This document shows, piece after piece, positions 34,100-42,300 of a stretch of 64,000 nucleotides of DNA. This DNA is from Streptomyces sp. SID13726 (GTDB lineage Bacteria > Actinomycetota > Actinomycetes > Streptomycetales > Streptomycetaceae), in contig NZ_JAAGLY010000008.1 of NCBI RefSeq assembly GCF_010548375.1, forward strand, positions 330,216 through 394,215, written 5' to 3'. The notes beneath the pieces are model-generated. The model was not told where the DNA came from and did no database searches. It was given only the letters and a program-made list of their open reading frames with translations. The translations under genes and the position numbers were made by a program. Position 1 is the first letter of the stretch; each line of letters starts with the position of its first letter.

Positions 34100-35326
34100 T
34101 CAAGCCGTAGTGGCCGCCCGCAACTCCGGGGTGCGCGCGCCGACATACCCCACCGCGGCCACGCACAGCAGTCCGCCCGTGATGAGCGCCGAGGCCCCCG
34201 AGCTCCAGCCGGCGACCAGGCCGCCGCGGAGGTTGCCGAGGTGCGGGCCCGCCTGGCCGACGATCGTCTCGGCGGCCGTGACCCGGCCGAGGAGGGCGTC
34301 GGGGGTGCGGGTCTGGACGATGGTGGTGCGGGAGAGAACGGCGATGGCGTCCGCCGCGCCGGCCAGCGCGAGGATGCCGAGGCCCAGCCAGGCGCTGGTG
34401 GTCAGGCCGAACAGGGCGAGGGCCGCGCCCCAGGTCGCCGAGGCGCACAGCATCACCGGGCCGGGGCGGGCCAGGCGGGTGACCGGTCCCGAGAAGACGG
34501 TCGCGGTGACCCCGCCGACCGCGAGCGCGGACAGGAACAGGCCGAGGGTGCGCGGGTCGCCGCCGAAGCGCTCCTCGTTGACCAGCGGGAACAGGCTCAC
34601 CGGCATCGACAGGACGGTCGCGGCCAGGTCGGTCAGGAGCGCGCCGCGCACCACCCGGTGGCCGGTCAGGAACCGCAGCCCGTCCAGGACGCCGTGCACC
34701 CCGGGCCGGGACTTCTCCCCCTCGGGCGGCAGCGCGGGCAGACCGTAGGCGCCGTAGAACGACATCGCGAAGCTCAGGGTGTCCAGGAGGTAGCAGACGC
34801 CGATGCCCCACCAGCCGAGCACGACCCCGGCGACCGCCGGGCCGACCAGCATCATCGCCTGGCCGGTGACCTGCTGGAGCGCGAGACCGGACGCCACCTG
34901 CTCGCGGGGCAGCAGCCGCGGCACGAACACCCCCGCGGCCGGCGCGCCGAGCGCGGCGAACGACGTCTGCGCCGCGACCAGCAGCAGGACGACCGGCACC
35001 GGCGCGTGTCCCGCGAAGCCCTGCACGGTCAGCAGCAGGGCGCAGACCGCGGAGCCGACGGTGCCCGTCAGATACACCCGGCGCCGGTCGGCCCGGTCGA
35101 CCCAGGCCCCCGCGAACAGGCTCACCCCGACCATGGGCACCGCCTGCGCGACACCGACCGCGCCGCTCCAGACCGTGCTGTGGGTCATGTCCCAGACCTG
35201 GTACATGACGGTGACCATGGTCATGAAGCTGCCCAATGTGGACACCGTGCGCCCGAACAACAGCCGCCGGAAGACGGGGGAGGTGCGCAGCGGCCGTACA
35301 TCGAGGAACGTACGGCTGAGGCTCAT
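34100..35326 (-). CDS. MFS transporter
   Basis: A 408-residue major facilitator with about twelve hydrophobic segments. The loop between helices 2 and 3 reads GAWVDRADRRRVYL, the conserved MFS motif (GxxxDRxxRR). The sequence type is that of the drug-export group of actinobacteria (MFS_3, enterobactin-exporter-like), so export of a small molecule is likely. ATG at 35324-35326. It is next to a solitary sugar isomerase gene in the same orientation but 113 bp away. Confidence 0.9.
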   Translation of the reverse strand: MSLSRTFLDVRPLRTSPVFRRLLFGRTVSTLGSFMTMVTVMYQVWDMTHSTVWSGAVGVAQAVPMVGVSLFAGAWVDRADRRRVYLTGTVGSAVCALLLTVQGFAGHAPVPVVLLLVAAQTSFAALGAPAAGVFVPRLLPREQVASGLALQQVTGQAMMLVGPAVAGVVLGWWGIGVCYLLDTLSFAMSFYGAYGLPALPPEGEKSRPGVHGVLDGLRFLTGHRVVRGALLTDLAATVLSMPVSLFPLVNEERFGGDPRTLGLFLSALAVGGVTATVFSGPVTRLARPGPVMLCASATWGAALALFGLTTSAWLGLGILALAGAADAIAVLSRTTIVQTRTPDALLGRVTAAETIVGQAGPHLGNLRGGLVAGWSSGASALITGGLLCVAAVGYVGARTPELRAATTA

Positions 35327-35439
35327 GACACGGGGACCGGGGGCGGAGGCGGGGCGGGCTGATGCACCCGGGGACGTTAACCGGCCGTCGCGATTCGGGC
35401 CAGCGAATTAATCGCCGGCCCGCGCGGTTCGCCGTACGG

Positions 35440-36240
35440 TCAGGCGCTCTCGTTCAGCAGGCGCGCCAGGTGCTCGCGGCCCGCCCCCAGCAGCTCGGGC
35501 AGCGGGGCGGCGGCCTCGTACCAGCGCTTCTCGTACTCCCAGCAGAGCCAGCCGTCCCAGCCGTGGCGGGAGAGGACCTCCACGCACTCGGCGAGCGGCA
35601 GGACGCCGGCGCCGAGCCCGAGCGGGGTGGTGTCCTCGGCCGAGGCGATGTCCTTGACCTGCACGTATCCGAGGTGCGGGGCAAGGGCCGCGTAGGTCTC
35701 CAAGGGCTGCTCGCCACCGAGCCAGGTGTGCATGACGTCCCAGAGCGCCCCGACCTGGCGGTGACCGACCGGGCCGAGCACCCGGATCGCGTCGGCACCC
35801 GTGCGGTGCGAGTCGTGGGTCTCCAGGAGGATGCGTACGTCGAGGTCGCCGGCGTACTCCGCGGCCGTACCGAGCCGTCGCGCGGCCGTGGCGTCGGCCT
35901 CCTCGCGGGGCTGGTCGGAGGCGGCGCCGGGGAAGACCCGGATGTGGCCGGCGCCGAGGTCGCGGGCGAGGTCCAGGAGGCGGTGAATCTCCTCCACCAC
36001 GGGCTCGTCGTCCCCGGGCGCGGCCACGCGCGCGTACCCGGCGAGACCGAGCACCTCCACGCCTGCCGCCTTGAACTCGGCGACCGCGTCGGCCCGTTCG
36101 GCGAGCCCGATCCCCGGGTGCACCGGCTCCTCCGGGTGCGCGCGCAGTTCTACGCCGTGATAGCCGTGCGTGGTCGCGAGCCGCAGCACGTCGGTGAGGG
36201 GGAGGCCGGGGACACCGAGGGTGGAGAACGCCAGTTTCAT
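35440..36240 (-). CDS. Sugar phosphate isomerase/epimerase (TIM barrel)
   Basis: A 266-residue AP-endonuclease-2-type barrel, the third of its kind in this window. Metal ligands appear in VELRAHPEE, LLETHDSHR, ALWDVMHTW and YVQVKDIAS, and the late WLCWEYEKRW supplies the C-terminal glutamate. Substrate unknown. It stands alone, 51 bp after the MarR-GNAT gene in the same direction. Confidence 0.88.
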   Translation of the reverse strand: MKLAFSTLGVPGLPLTDVLRLATTHGYHGVELRAHPEEPVHPGIGLAERADAVAEFKAAGVEVLGLAGYARVAAPGDDEPVVEEIHRLLDLARDLGAGHIRVFPGAASDQPREEADATAARRLGTAAEYAGDLDVRILLETHDSHRTGADAIRVLGPVGHRQVGALWDVMHTWLGGEQPLETYAALAPHLGYVQVKDIASAEDTTPLGLGAGVLPLAECVEVLSRHGWDGWLCWEYEKRWYEAAAPLPELLGAGREHLARLLNESA

Positions 36241-36291
36241 GGCCCTACTCTCACCCGGTGACGAGGGTGAGGTCCAGCCCGGTCACCGCGC

Positions 36292-37215
36292 TCACTCGGT
36301 GAGGTCGAGCCGCCAGTCCTGGCCGTTGAGATCCTGGCCGAAGGAGCGGTGGGGTTTCTCGGCGACGAGGACGAAGCCGTGGCGCTGGTAGACGCGGCGG
36401 GCGGCGGCGAGCACGTCGTTGGTCCACAGCACCAGGTCGCGGTAGCCGACCCCGCGGGCGAAGTCGACGACCGCGGTGACCAGCCGGTCCCCGATGCCGA
36501 GTCCGCGCGCGTCCGGCTCGACGAGGAGCAGCCGCAGCCGCGCGGTCGCGGGCGCGTCGTCCCGTACGCACATCACGCAGCCCACCGGCCGGCCGTCCAG
36601 CTCGGCGATCCACACCCGCTCCAGATGCGGGTCGTGGTCCTCCGCGAAGTCGGCGACGATCCTGGCGACCAGGCCCTCGTAGTCGGCGTTGAAGCCGTAC
36701 TCGGCGGCGTACCGGGCCGCGTTCCTGGCCACGATCCAGCCGAGGTCGCCGGGGCCGGGCTCACGCAGCAGGACGTCCTCGCGGCGGGGCGGGCGGCCGT
36801 CGGACAGAAGAGTCCGGACGGTGTCCATCGCCTCGGTGAGCCGGGGCCGGTCGGCGGCCGGAACGGTGGCGAGCAGCGCCCCCACGGATTCGTCGGCCCG
36901 CTCGGCGAGCAGTGCGGCGGTCTCCCGGCCCCGCGCGGTGAGGGTCACCCGGCGCCGCCGCGGATCCTGCCGGGAGGCGGTGCGCTCGATCAGCCCGTCC
37001 TGCTCGAACTTGTTCAGGATCCGGCTCAAGTACCCGGCGTCCAGGGAAAGTTCGGTACGGAGGTCGGCGGCGTCGGTACGCGGGGAGTGCGCGAGCTCGT
37101 ACAGCACGCGGGATTCGGTGAGGGTGTAGGGGGCGTAGAGCTGGCGGCTGTAGTCGAGGGCGCCGATGACGTTGGTGTAGAAGCGGTTGAAGGCGCGGAT
37201 GTCCTGGACGGTCAT
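36292..37215 (-). CDS. MarR-family regulator fused to a GNAT acetyltransferase
   Basis: A 307-residue fusion. Residues 1-150 are a MarR winged helix (ESRVLYELAHSP, DAGYLSRILNKFEQDGLIER, DPRRRRVTLTARG). Residues 160-307 are a GNAT acetyltransferase (RLRLLLVEPDARGLGIGDRL acetyl-CoA loop, RVYQRHGFVLVAE). This combined architecture is common in actinobacteria and many other bacteria; small-molecule acetylation coupled to regulation is assumed. ATG at 37213-37215. A TGACT-C-AGTCA palindrome sits 25 bp upstream of the start, likely the autoregulatory site. Confidence 0.93.
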   Translation of the reverse strand: MTVQDIRAFNRFYTNVIGALDYSRQLYAPYTLTESRVLYELAHSPRTDAADLRTELSLDAGYLSRILNKFEQDGLIERTASRQDPRRRRVTLTARGRETAALLAERADESVGALLATVPAADRPRLTEAMDTVRTLLSDGRPPRREDVLLREPGPGDLGWIVARNAARYAAEYGFNADYEGLVARIVADFAEDHDPHLERVWIAELDGRPVGCVMCVRDDAPATARLRLLLVEPDARGLGIGDRLVTAVVDFARGVGYRDLVLWTNDVLAAARRVYQRHGFVLVAEKPHRSFGQDLNGQDWRLDLTE

Positions 37216-37237
37216 GGTTGGTCGACCCCCGGATATG

Positions 37238-37252
37238 TTTGACTCAGTCAGA
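37238..37252. promoter_or_regulatory. MarR-type operator upstream of the MarR-GNAT gene
   Basis: TTTGACTCAGTCAGA contains the palindrome TGACT-C-AGTCA (37240-37250), positioned to block the promoter of the MarR-GNAT gene. Confidence 0.65.
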
Positions 37253-37351
37253 GGTATTGGTGGGGTGAGGATAGGTGGTGGGGGGCTGTCGGGGCTAGTC
37301 CTTTGGCGGGGGTGGGGGTGGGTGGGGTGGTTCTCCGGGGGGTGCGGGCGG

Positions 37352-37626
37352 GCGGGGCTGCTTCGGCGTGGCTTGGTGTGGGCGGGGCGCTTTGCTGAGG
37401 CTGGGTGGCGGGCAGGGGTGCTTCGCCGAGGCCCGGTGCGGGCGGGGAGGCTTCGCCGAGGCTCGCTGCGGCGGGGCGCTTCACCGCAGCTCCGTGCCGA
37501 CGGGGACGCTTCGCCTGGGCTCGGTGCGGGCGGGGCCGCTTCGCCGTGGTTGCGTGGCGGACCGGGCACTTCACCACAGCTCCATGCCAGCGGGGACGCT
37601 TCGCTGAGACTTGGCTCGGCGGGGCG
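37352..37626. repeat. Degenerate ~30-bp tandem repeat, about nine copies
   Basis: The unit is roughly GCGGGGACGCTTCGCCGAGG plus CTCGGTGCGG, with about nine diverged copies of 28-31 bp between the MarR-GNAT start and the maleylpyruvate-isomerase-like gene. Because most units are a multiple of three bases long, both strands stay open for long stretches, producing misleading reading frames. No ribosome site or protein family fits. See findings. Confidence 0.7.
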
Positions 37627-37673
37627 CGAAAACCGGGTGCCGGTGGGTGGGGCGTGGTGATAGACAGCCGGGC

Positions 37674-38447
37674 GTGGCGAAGACTCTGGAGTTTCCTGAC
37701 CTGCTGCGGCTGATCGAGGAGCGGTCGGACGCGTTCCGGGCCGCGGTCGCTTCCGCGGCCGACCTCGGCGTACGGGTGCCGTCCTGTCCCGACTGGACGC
37801 TGTTCGACCTGGTCCAGCACCTGGGCGGGGTGCACCGCAGCTGGGCCGCCAACGTGGCCGCGGGCCCGGCCGACGGCCCCGCGCTCCAGCGCGGCACCAC
37901 GTGGGAGGGCCCTCTGGCGGCACCCCGCGAGCGCGAGGCCCTGCTGACCTGGTCGGCCGAGTCGACCCAACTCCTCCTGAACGCCCTGCGCGAGGCCGGC
38001 CCCGACCGCGGCTGCTGGACCTGGTGGGGCGCGTCGGAGTCTCCGCAGACCTCCGGCGCCGTCGCCCGGCACCAGGTCCAGGAGGCGACCGTCCACACCT
38101 ACGACGCCCAGCTCACCGTGGGCACCCCTTCCCCGCTGCCGACCGACGCGGCCTTCGACGGCGTCGACGAGTTCCTGACCACCTGCTGCGCCACGACCAG
38201 CCCCTGGCCGCACCCACCGGCCACGATCGACTTCCACGCCACCGAGGGCCGCTCTTGGCGGTTGTCCCTCTCCCCCACGGGGGCGGCGACTTCGACACCG
38301 ACGCCTTCCACGCCGACCGCCTCTGCGCGGGGAGCGGCTGGGGAGTTGGTGCTGACGCTGTACGGGCGGATGTCAGTGGATTCCTTGGAGGTCAGCGGGG
38401 ATCGGGGGGTGTTTGATCTGCTTGAGGCTTGGGAGCCGGAGGACTGA
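37674..38447 (+). CDS. Maleylpyruvate isomerase family, mycothiol-dependent enzyme
   Basis: A 257-residue protein with an N-terminal DinB-like metal-binding helical bundle (LVQHLGGVHRSW, and VARHQVQEATVHTYDA supplying histidines and glutamate) and a C-terminal domain ending in LTLYGRMS. This is the actinobacterial TIGR03083 pattern: enzymes using mycothiol for isomerisation or transfer. GTG at 37674 is chosen at the start of family similarity. Single gene; substrate unknown. Confidence 0.88.
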   Translation: MAKTLEFPDLLRLIEERSDAFRAAVASAADLGVRVPSCPDWTLFDLVQHLGGVHRSWAANVAAGPADGPALQRGTTWEGPLAAPREREALLTWSAESTQLLLNALREAGPDRGCWTWWGASESPQTSGAVARHQVQEATVHTYDAQLTVGTPSPLPTDAAFDGVDEFLTTCCATTSPWPHPPATIDFHATEGRSWRLSLSPTGAATSTPTPSTPTASARGAAGELVLTLYGRMSVDSLEVSGDRGVFDLLEAWEPED

Positions 38448-38554
38448 GACGGCGTGGCGGTGACGCCACAGCTCTGCCGGGGGCGTCATCCGCAGTGGCG
38501 ATAGCTCCAGCGGCCTTCTGGAGCACTGTGGGGAGGGGTGCGGCGGACCGGCCG

Positions 38555-38670
38555 ACCCTGTATTCGCAAATCGAGTCCGGCGAGCGGCTCGGCCGCCACC
38601 GCTGGTAGATCGAGCGATCGATCTACCAGCTGTTCGGCTACCAACGGCTCACCGTGCGATACGAACGGAA
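38555..38670 (+). pseudogene. IS5-family transposase remnant
   Basis: The plus-strand frame containing 38561 reads GERLGRHRW, an amber TAG (38606-38608), then IERSIYQLFGYQRLTVRYERK. This matches the C-terminal IERT-x-W-L-x-GYRRLTVRYER block of IS5-type transposases in Streptomyces, with one stop codon and the rest of the element missing. Within it, GCTGGTAGATCGA (38601-38613) and its reverse complement (38618-38630) flank a GCGA tetraloop, giving a 13-bp perfect hairpin. It marks the left edge of the RHS island. Confidence 0.65.
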
Positions 38671-38700
38671 AGTGAGCTGCACCGGGCGGGTCCGGTGGCT

Positions 38701-39057
38701 CTACGGGGCGGCCTCGGCATTCACCTGGACCACTCGCGCCCCGGCGATCCCCAGTACCTCGACAATTCGGTGAGCGGCGGACGGGGAGAAGAGGCCGCTG
38801 GTCACACTCAGGCCGAATTGAGGCGTCGGAGGGTGCTCCACCTCGCGCAGCAGGAGGAACGCCTCCCCCTCTGCCGGGGAGAAGGCGAAGCAGAGCCACT
38901 CCGCGAGGCTGTCGCAGGCGGTCTCCGCCCGGCCCCAGCGCTCCTCCAGCGCCACACGGTCAATATCGACCTCGGCGAGCCACTTGACGTCGCGCGAACT
39001 GACATCCCCTTCAGGGATCCGCTTCAGCTCCGCAGGGTCCAACTCTCTCAGGTCCAT
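38701..39057 (-). CDS. Small protein downstream of a toxin tail remnant (putative immunity protein)
   Basis: A 118-residue acidic cytoplasmic protein without a recognised family. Its ATG (39055-39057) begins two bases after the stop codon of a truncated toxin-like frame (39060-39263), the same tight order seen for the RHS/immunity pair at 40883. Position, size and charge suggest the immunity protein of a displaced toxin module. It is intact and could still protect against an outside toxin. Confidence 0.55.
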   Translation of the reverse strand: MDLRELDPAELKRIPEGDVSSRDVKWLAEVDIDRVALEERWGRAETACDSLAEWLCFAFSPAEGEAFLLLREVEHPPTPQFGLSVTSGLFSPSAAHRIVEVLGIAGARVVQVNAEAAP

Positions 39058-39059
39058 CC

Positions 39060-39263
39060 CTACCGCACCTCTGTGACGATGACCGGAACGGAAGCCCACT
39101 CCTCGCCCTCCATCTCGGATTCCTTGACGCTATCCCCCCAGGAAGCGTATCCAGGCCTGATGTCGACCTTGGGCTTTACGGCGGTGAAGAACTCCAGGCT
39201 TCCCAGCTTGGCGCCCTTGGGGATGGCACCGACGTGCGCCTGGGTAGTCGCGACTCCGAGGGA
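39060..39263 (-). pseudogene. Toxin C-terminal tail fragment (module 2)
   Basis: An open frame of 67 codons with no start codon, bounded upstream by an in-frame TAG (39264-39266). The reading, for example VGAIPKGAKLGSLEFFTAV and YASWGDSVKESEMEGEEW, has normal protein character and ends two bases before the next gene's start. It is interpreted as the last part of an RHS- or CDI-type toxin left after recombination. No toxin family is recognised. Confidence 0.5.
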
Positions 39264-39357
39264 CTACCTCTGCCCTCGGAGCCCGACATATCTGGCTGCG
39301 GCCCAAAGCGCGGGCAGCCTGCGCTGTCTCGGCTGCGGCGAGCCCCGGACGTCGCTC

Positions 39358-39639
39358 TTACCCGCTCCCACCACCTATCTCCCGTAGAAGATCTTTGCAC
39401 TCCGAGTGGCCTCGCACATGGCGGCAAACCCCACTCTCCGAATCGACGACAACTCCAGGGCTACCACCAAACCTTGGCCTGCAGCTCGGAGTTTTCGGAT
39501 TCACGGTGATTTGAAACAGGTAGAGGCCGGACCCTGAGATACCTCGAAATTGAAGCCCCCACTGCAATTCATCATTTGAGGGAAGGTCGCGAGATGCGAA
39601 TTCTTGCGCAGCAAATTCGGCAGCCTCCAAGTCAATCAC
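39358..39639 (-). CDS. Small protein resembling YrhB/Imm35-type immunity proteins (module 3)
   Basis: A 93-residue protein starting at GTG 39637-39639, which overlaps the stop of a toxin-tail fragment by 4 bp (GTGA). The pattern WGLQFRGISGSGLYLFQ followed by RFGGSPGVVVDSESGVCRHV and a final LLREI resembles the YrhB/Imm35 family (a strand with an aromatic, then GGxPxVVDxxTG). Some internal residues (NPKTPSCRP) are unusual, so mild decay is possible. Likely the immunity protein of a displaced toxin. Confidence 0.5.
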   Translation of the reverse strand: MIDLEAAEFAAQEFASRDLPSNDELQWGLQFRGISGSGLYLFQITVNPKTPSCRPRFGGSPGVVVDSESGVCRHVRGHSECKDLLREIGGGSG

Positions 39640-39809
39640 GGTGCCGGAACACCGCCTCCCGTATGCATGAACTCCCAATGATCCCAGTTCATGTCGGCGT
39701 ATCCTCCTGCCTGACCATCAACGAAGCCAAGTTGGTCGCCAATATATAATACCCGGCAGTACCCGGTCTTGGAAGGGCAGGCCTCAGAGATCGCCCCCCC
39801 GTGGGATTT
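39636..39809 (-). pseudogene. Toxin C-terminal tail fragment (module 3)
   Basis: A 57-codon frame without a start, bounded upstream by TGA at 39810-39812. It reads GYCRVLYIGDQLGFVDGQAG, then YADMNWDHWEFMHTGGGVP and stops at the TGA that overlaps the next GTG. The character is that of a real protein end. Interpreted as the tail of a second displaced toxin; no family is recognised. Confidence 0.5.
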
Positions 39810-40637
39810 TCAGCATCCACTCATAGCAGCACGGCCACCAACTTCAGAACTTGCGTGCGCTCAACCCAGTGAATGAGGCCATCCAGGACGGATCCGACGC
39901 CGAGATCACACCAGCCACACCAAGATCATAAAATCTAGAATTCGTTGCGGTAAACCAATTTGGCAGCCGTACGGCCGGGCAAGGTTCGGCAATCCAACCT
40001 GGCACTTCGCGCAGTTCATGTGTGAGTGCTCAGGACTCCCTTGACGCTCTTCCCTCAGGACCTGCGTGGGCGCGCTGGATGGACGGCCTTCGCCTTCGCG
40101 CACGATGCAGCAGACAACGTGAGGCGCCTTGCAGAAGATCCGGTGGGGCGCCTTCCCTTCGCTGCCCGGTGGCTACATCAGCCGTCGGCCGGGGTGGTTT
40201 TCCCGTCACCAGAGGGCCGGCCCGGCGAACCGGGTTGCGCGGAGACATCAAGGTCGGGTGCCAGTCGAGCAGGCTCATCTCGGCATCATCCGCCTCCAGG
40301 GAATACATCATCACGCTGCCCATGCTCATGATTTATTTGCGCTTGGACGTCAAGGACTCCGGCGTCTCGATGCTTCAGAAATCCTTGCCGTCGTAGACGT
40401 ACGAACTCTGGACCCCCGGGACCCATTTCCCATCTTTCAGGCAGTCGCGAATTCCTTTTATATCGCCAGGCCGGACTGCTGGGGGGACGGGAACGCGGCG
40501 GGTGCTGGTACGGCCCACCCACGCGCGCAAACCCTCCAAGCAAGATCAATGATCAAGCACAGATCCTGGTCATGAGTTCCCGACGGCATCGTCGGAACTC
40601 ATGACCGATCAAGGACAACCGAGTTCAAACTTCAAGA
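39810..40637. other. Decayed region of the RHS island
   Basis: No intact gene. The GC content is lower than in the flanks. On the minus strand one more short tail (ending at 40375, reading IRDCLKDGKWVPGVQSSYVY then DGKDF and stop) and a short frame MSMGSVMMYSLEADDAEMSL (from about 40329) have protein-like character but no family. Plus-strand frames in this stretch look like shadows. Confidence 0.45.
40568..40606. terminator. Long hairpin after the RHS/immunity pair
   Basis: GGTCATGAGTTCC-C-GACG pairs with CGTC-GGAACTCATGACC across a short GCAT loop, 17 bp with a single bulged C. It lies about 30 bp past the stop of the 81-residue immunity-like gene. It is a probable terminator, or a recombination-related inverted repeat. 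Confidence 0.65.
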
Positions 40638-40883
40638 TTACCCGGCGGTCCCGAACTCCCTCACGAAATCCTCGAGCAGTTGGATCATGTCTCTCTCCGA
40701 CCAGTAAGGAGGCCCACCCCAGGGGCGATACAGAGACATCCCCTCCGCGAGAAATTCAAACACCTCGGAATCCATGAAATGCTCGACGGCAAATCCTTCC
40801 ATGGACGTCACGTATTCCATTGATCGATCTTCGCCGGAAATAAATTTTCGAGCCATTTCGAGAATTTCTTCCAGAGGGTTCAC
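40638..40883 (-). CDS. Putative immunity protein of the RHS toxin
   Basis: An 81-residue acidic, helical protein (MNPLEEILEMARKFISGEDRS, YWSERDMIQLLEDFVREFG). GTG at 40881-40883 overlaps the RHS stop codon by 4 bp, the standard order of toxin then immunity gene. The start resembles small CdiI/colicin-immunity-like proteins (a helix with F-I-S-G). It presumably binds and blocks the RHS C-terminal toxin domain in the cytoplasm. Confidence 0.7.
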   Translation of the reverse strand: MNPLEEILEMARKFISGEDRSMEYVTSMEGFAVEHFMDSEVFEFLAEGMSLYRPWGGPPYWSERDMIQLLEDFVREFGTAG

Positions 40884-42300
40884 GGAATATCAAAGCTCCT
40901 CGGGATCATTGCAGTGACTATGTGATTCGGATTACTCCCAGAGACAACCACAAAAGGCTTACCTGGCAGCTGTGTCGCCCGAACCTGGATCGTATCGCGG
41001 ACCGGGTCATACTTTACCTTGTTGGCGTTGTTCAGGATGTAGTCAAGCGCATTCAGCGTTGTGGGGGGACGCCCCGGCCCACTACCGGCGACTCGTTCGG
41101 CAGCATGATTACTCAAAGTCCTGCCTTCCGGAGTGACCAGGTTGGGGAGGTGCAGGTTCTTCTCCTGCCTCAACGCCCAATTGGGGCTATAGGGAACCGG
41201 CAGGTTACTCGCCGCGCCGACAGCCTCATCGGCTCCCCTGAAGGTTACGGGAAGAACTTCGGCGTTCCCTTCAGGGAACCTTCCACCGAGAGCCAGCATG
41301 GGAGCAAGCGAACCGTTGTTCCACGCCGCCTGGTAGGTAACGGAGTTAGGGTCCGCTCCGGCAGCACTCGCCCATCCGTCGTAGGTCTCCTTCGTGCTCT
41401 CAGTGGCACTGCAGGAACCATCATCGAACCAACAGAATGGATTGGCGAGGTCACTTGCCTTGTCAAGACCGTAGGCTATGCCGCCCAAATGCCCCATAAG
41501 GTTGTCCCGGTTGTTGCTGCCTCTCTTCGCCTGGGCCGGGTCTGGCCCCTTCTTGAATTCAACACTCGCTGAGGAACGCCCCCCGTCGGTGCGGACGGCA
41601 AAGGTCATGGTGCCGCTTCCGGTACCGCCGCCCGGGGTGTGGTAAACAAAACTTTGAGTGTAGGTATGGGTGGAATGGTAGACCCAGGTCCCGCCCGGCC
41701 CCATTGAGAGGTGGTCCCGATAGGAGCCGCCATTGCCGTCGCTGCATCCCTGCTCGCATGCCGTGATTGGGCGGAGGCCGGTGGGATCAAACTTGGTGAC
41801 GGGAGTGTTGTTGGAGTACGCGTACCCGTTGAGGGACTCGTGGTCCTCCGGGGCGAGAACTGGGTCAGCGGAGATAAACCGCCCGGTCACCGGGTCGTAT
41901 TCTCGTGCGCCGATATGGGTGAGTCCAGTCTCGACGTCGGCTGGCTTACCCAAGAATCCCTTGTCGTCGGGCCAGGTCGACGGCGTCGCGCCACGCGCTT
42001 CGCCGAAGGGCTTGGTGTAACGGCGGGTGACAGCCTGGGTCGTAGCGTCCACAGTCATTGAGGCAGTGCCGTGGTGGTCGTCGACCATCCAGGACAAGCC
42101 GGTCTCAGTGCGGATGGCGGTGGCATCGCCGACCGGGTAGTAGCGCTGAGCGGTGAACTTCTTGGCGGCCGTGTCGTAGTGGAGTTCCTGACCAGCCAGG
42201 TACAGGACGGTCTCGCCGGGGCCACGACGGATCAGTAGTTCACCGTTGGCGTCGTAGACGTATTCGCTGGTCTTGGTGCCTCCGCCGCCACCGCCAGATC
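40880..42300 (-). pseudogene. 5'-truncated RHS repeat protein with C-terminal toxin-like domain
   Basis: About 470 codons remain. The RHS core is clear: SEYVYDANGELLIRRG, VDDHHGTASMTVDA, RRYTKPFGEARG, GFLGKPADVETGLTHIGARE, YDPVTGRFISADPVL and NNTPVTKFDPTGL, the usual end of the RHS cage. The following ~300 residues are the variable part; the last ~75 (SNHAAERVA, ALDYILNNANKVKYDP, FVVVSG, HIVTAMIP) follow the H-x3-R / Y / strand / IVT pattern of DUF4258/BECR-type RNase toxins. The N-terminal ~1,000+ residues typical of a full RHS protein are missing: at about 42283-42300 the frame passes into acetyltransferase DNA. No good start codon exists, so expression is doubtful. Confidence 0.85.

Noticed and set aside
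37187..37660. 157-codon plus-strand frame through the 30-bp repeats
   Set aside because: Open because the repeat period is mostly a multiple of three; the opposite strand is open for the same reason.
40022..40575. Several plus-strand frames in the RHS island
   Set aside because: They overlap minus-strand tail remnants, lack ribosome sites and look like composition artefacts.
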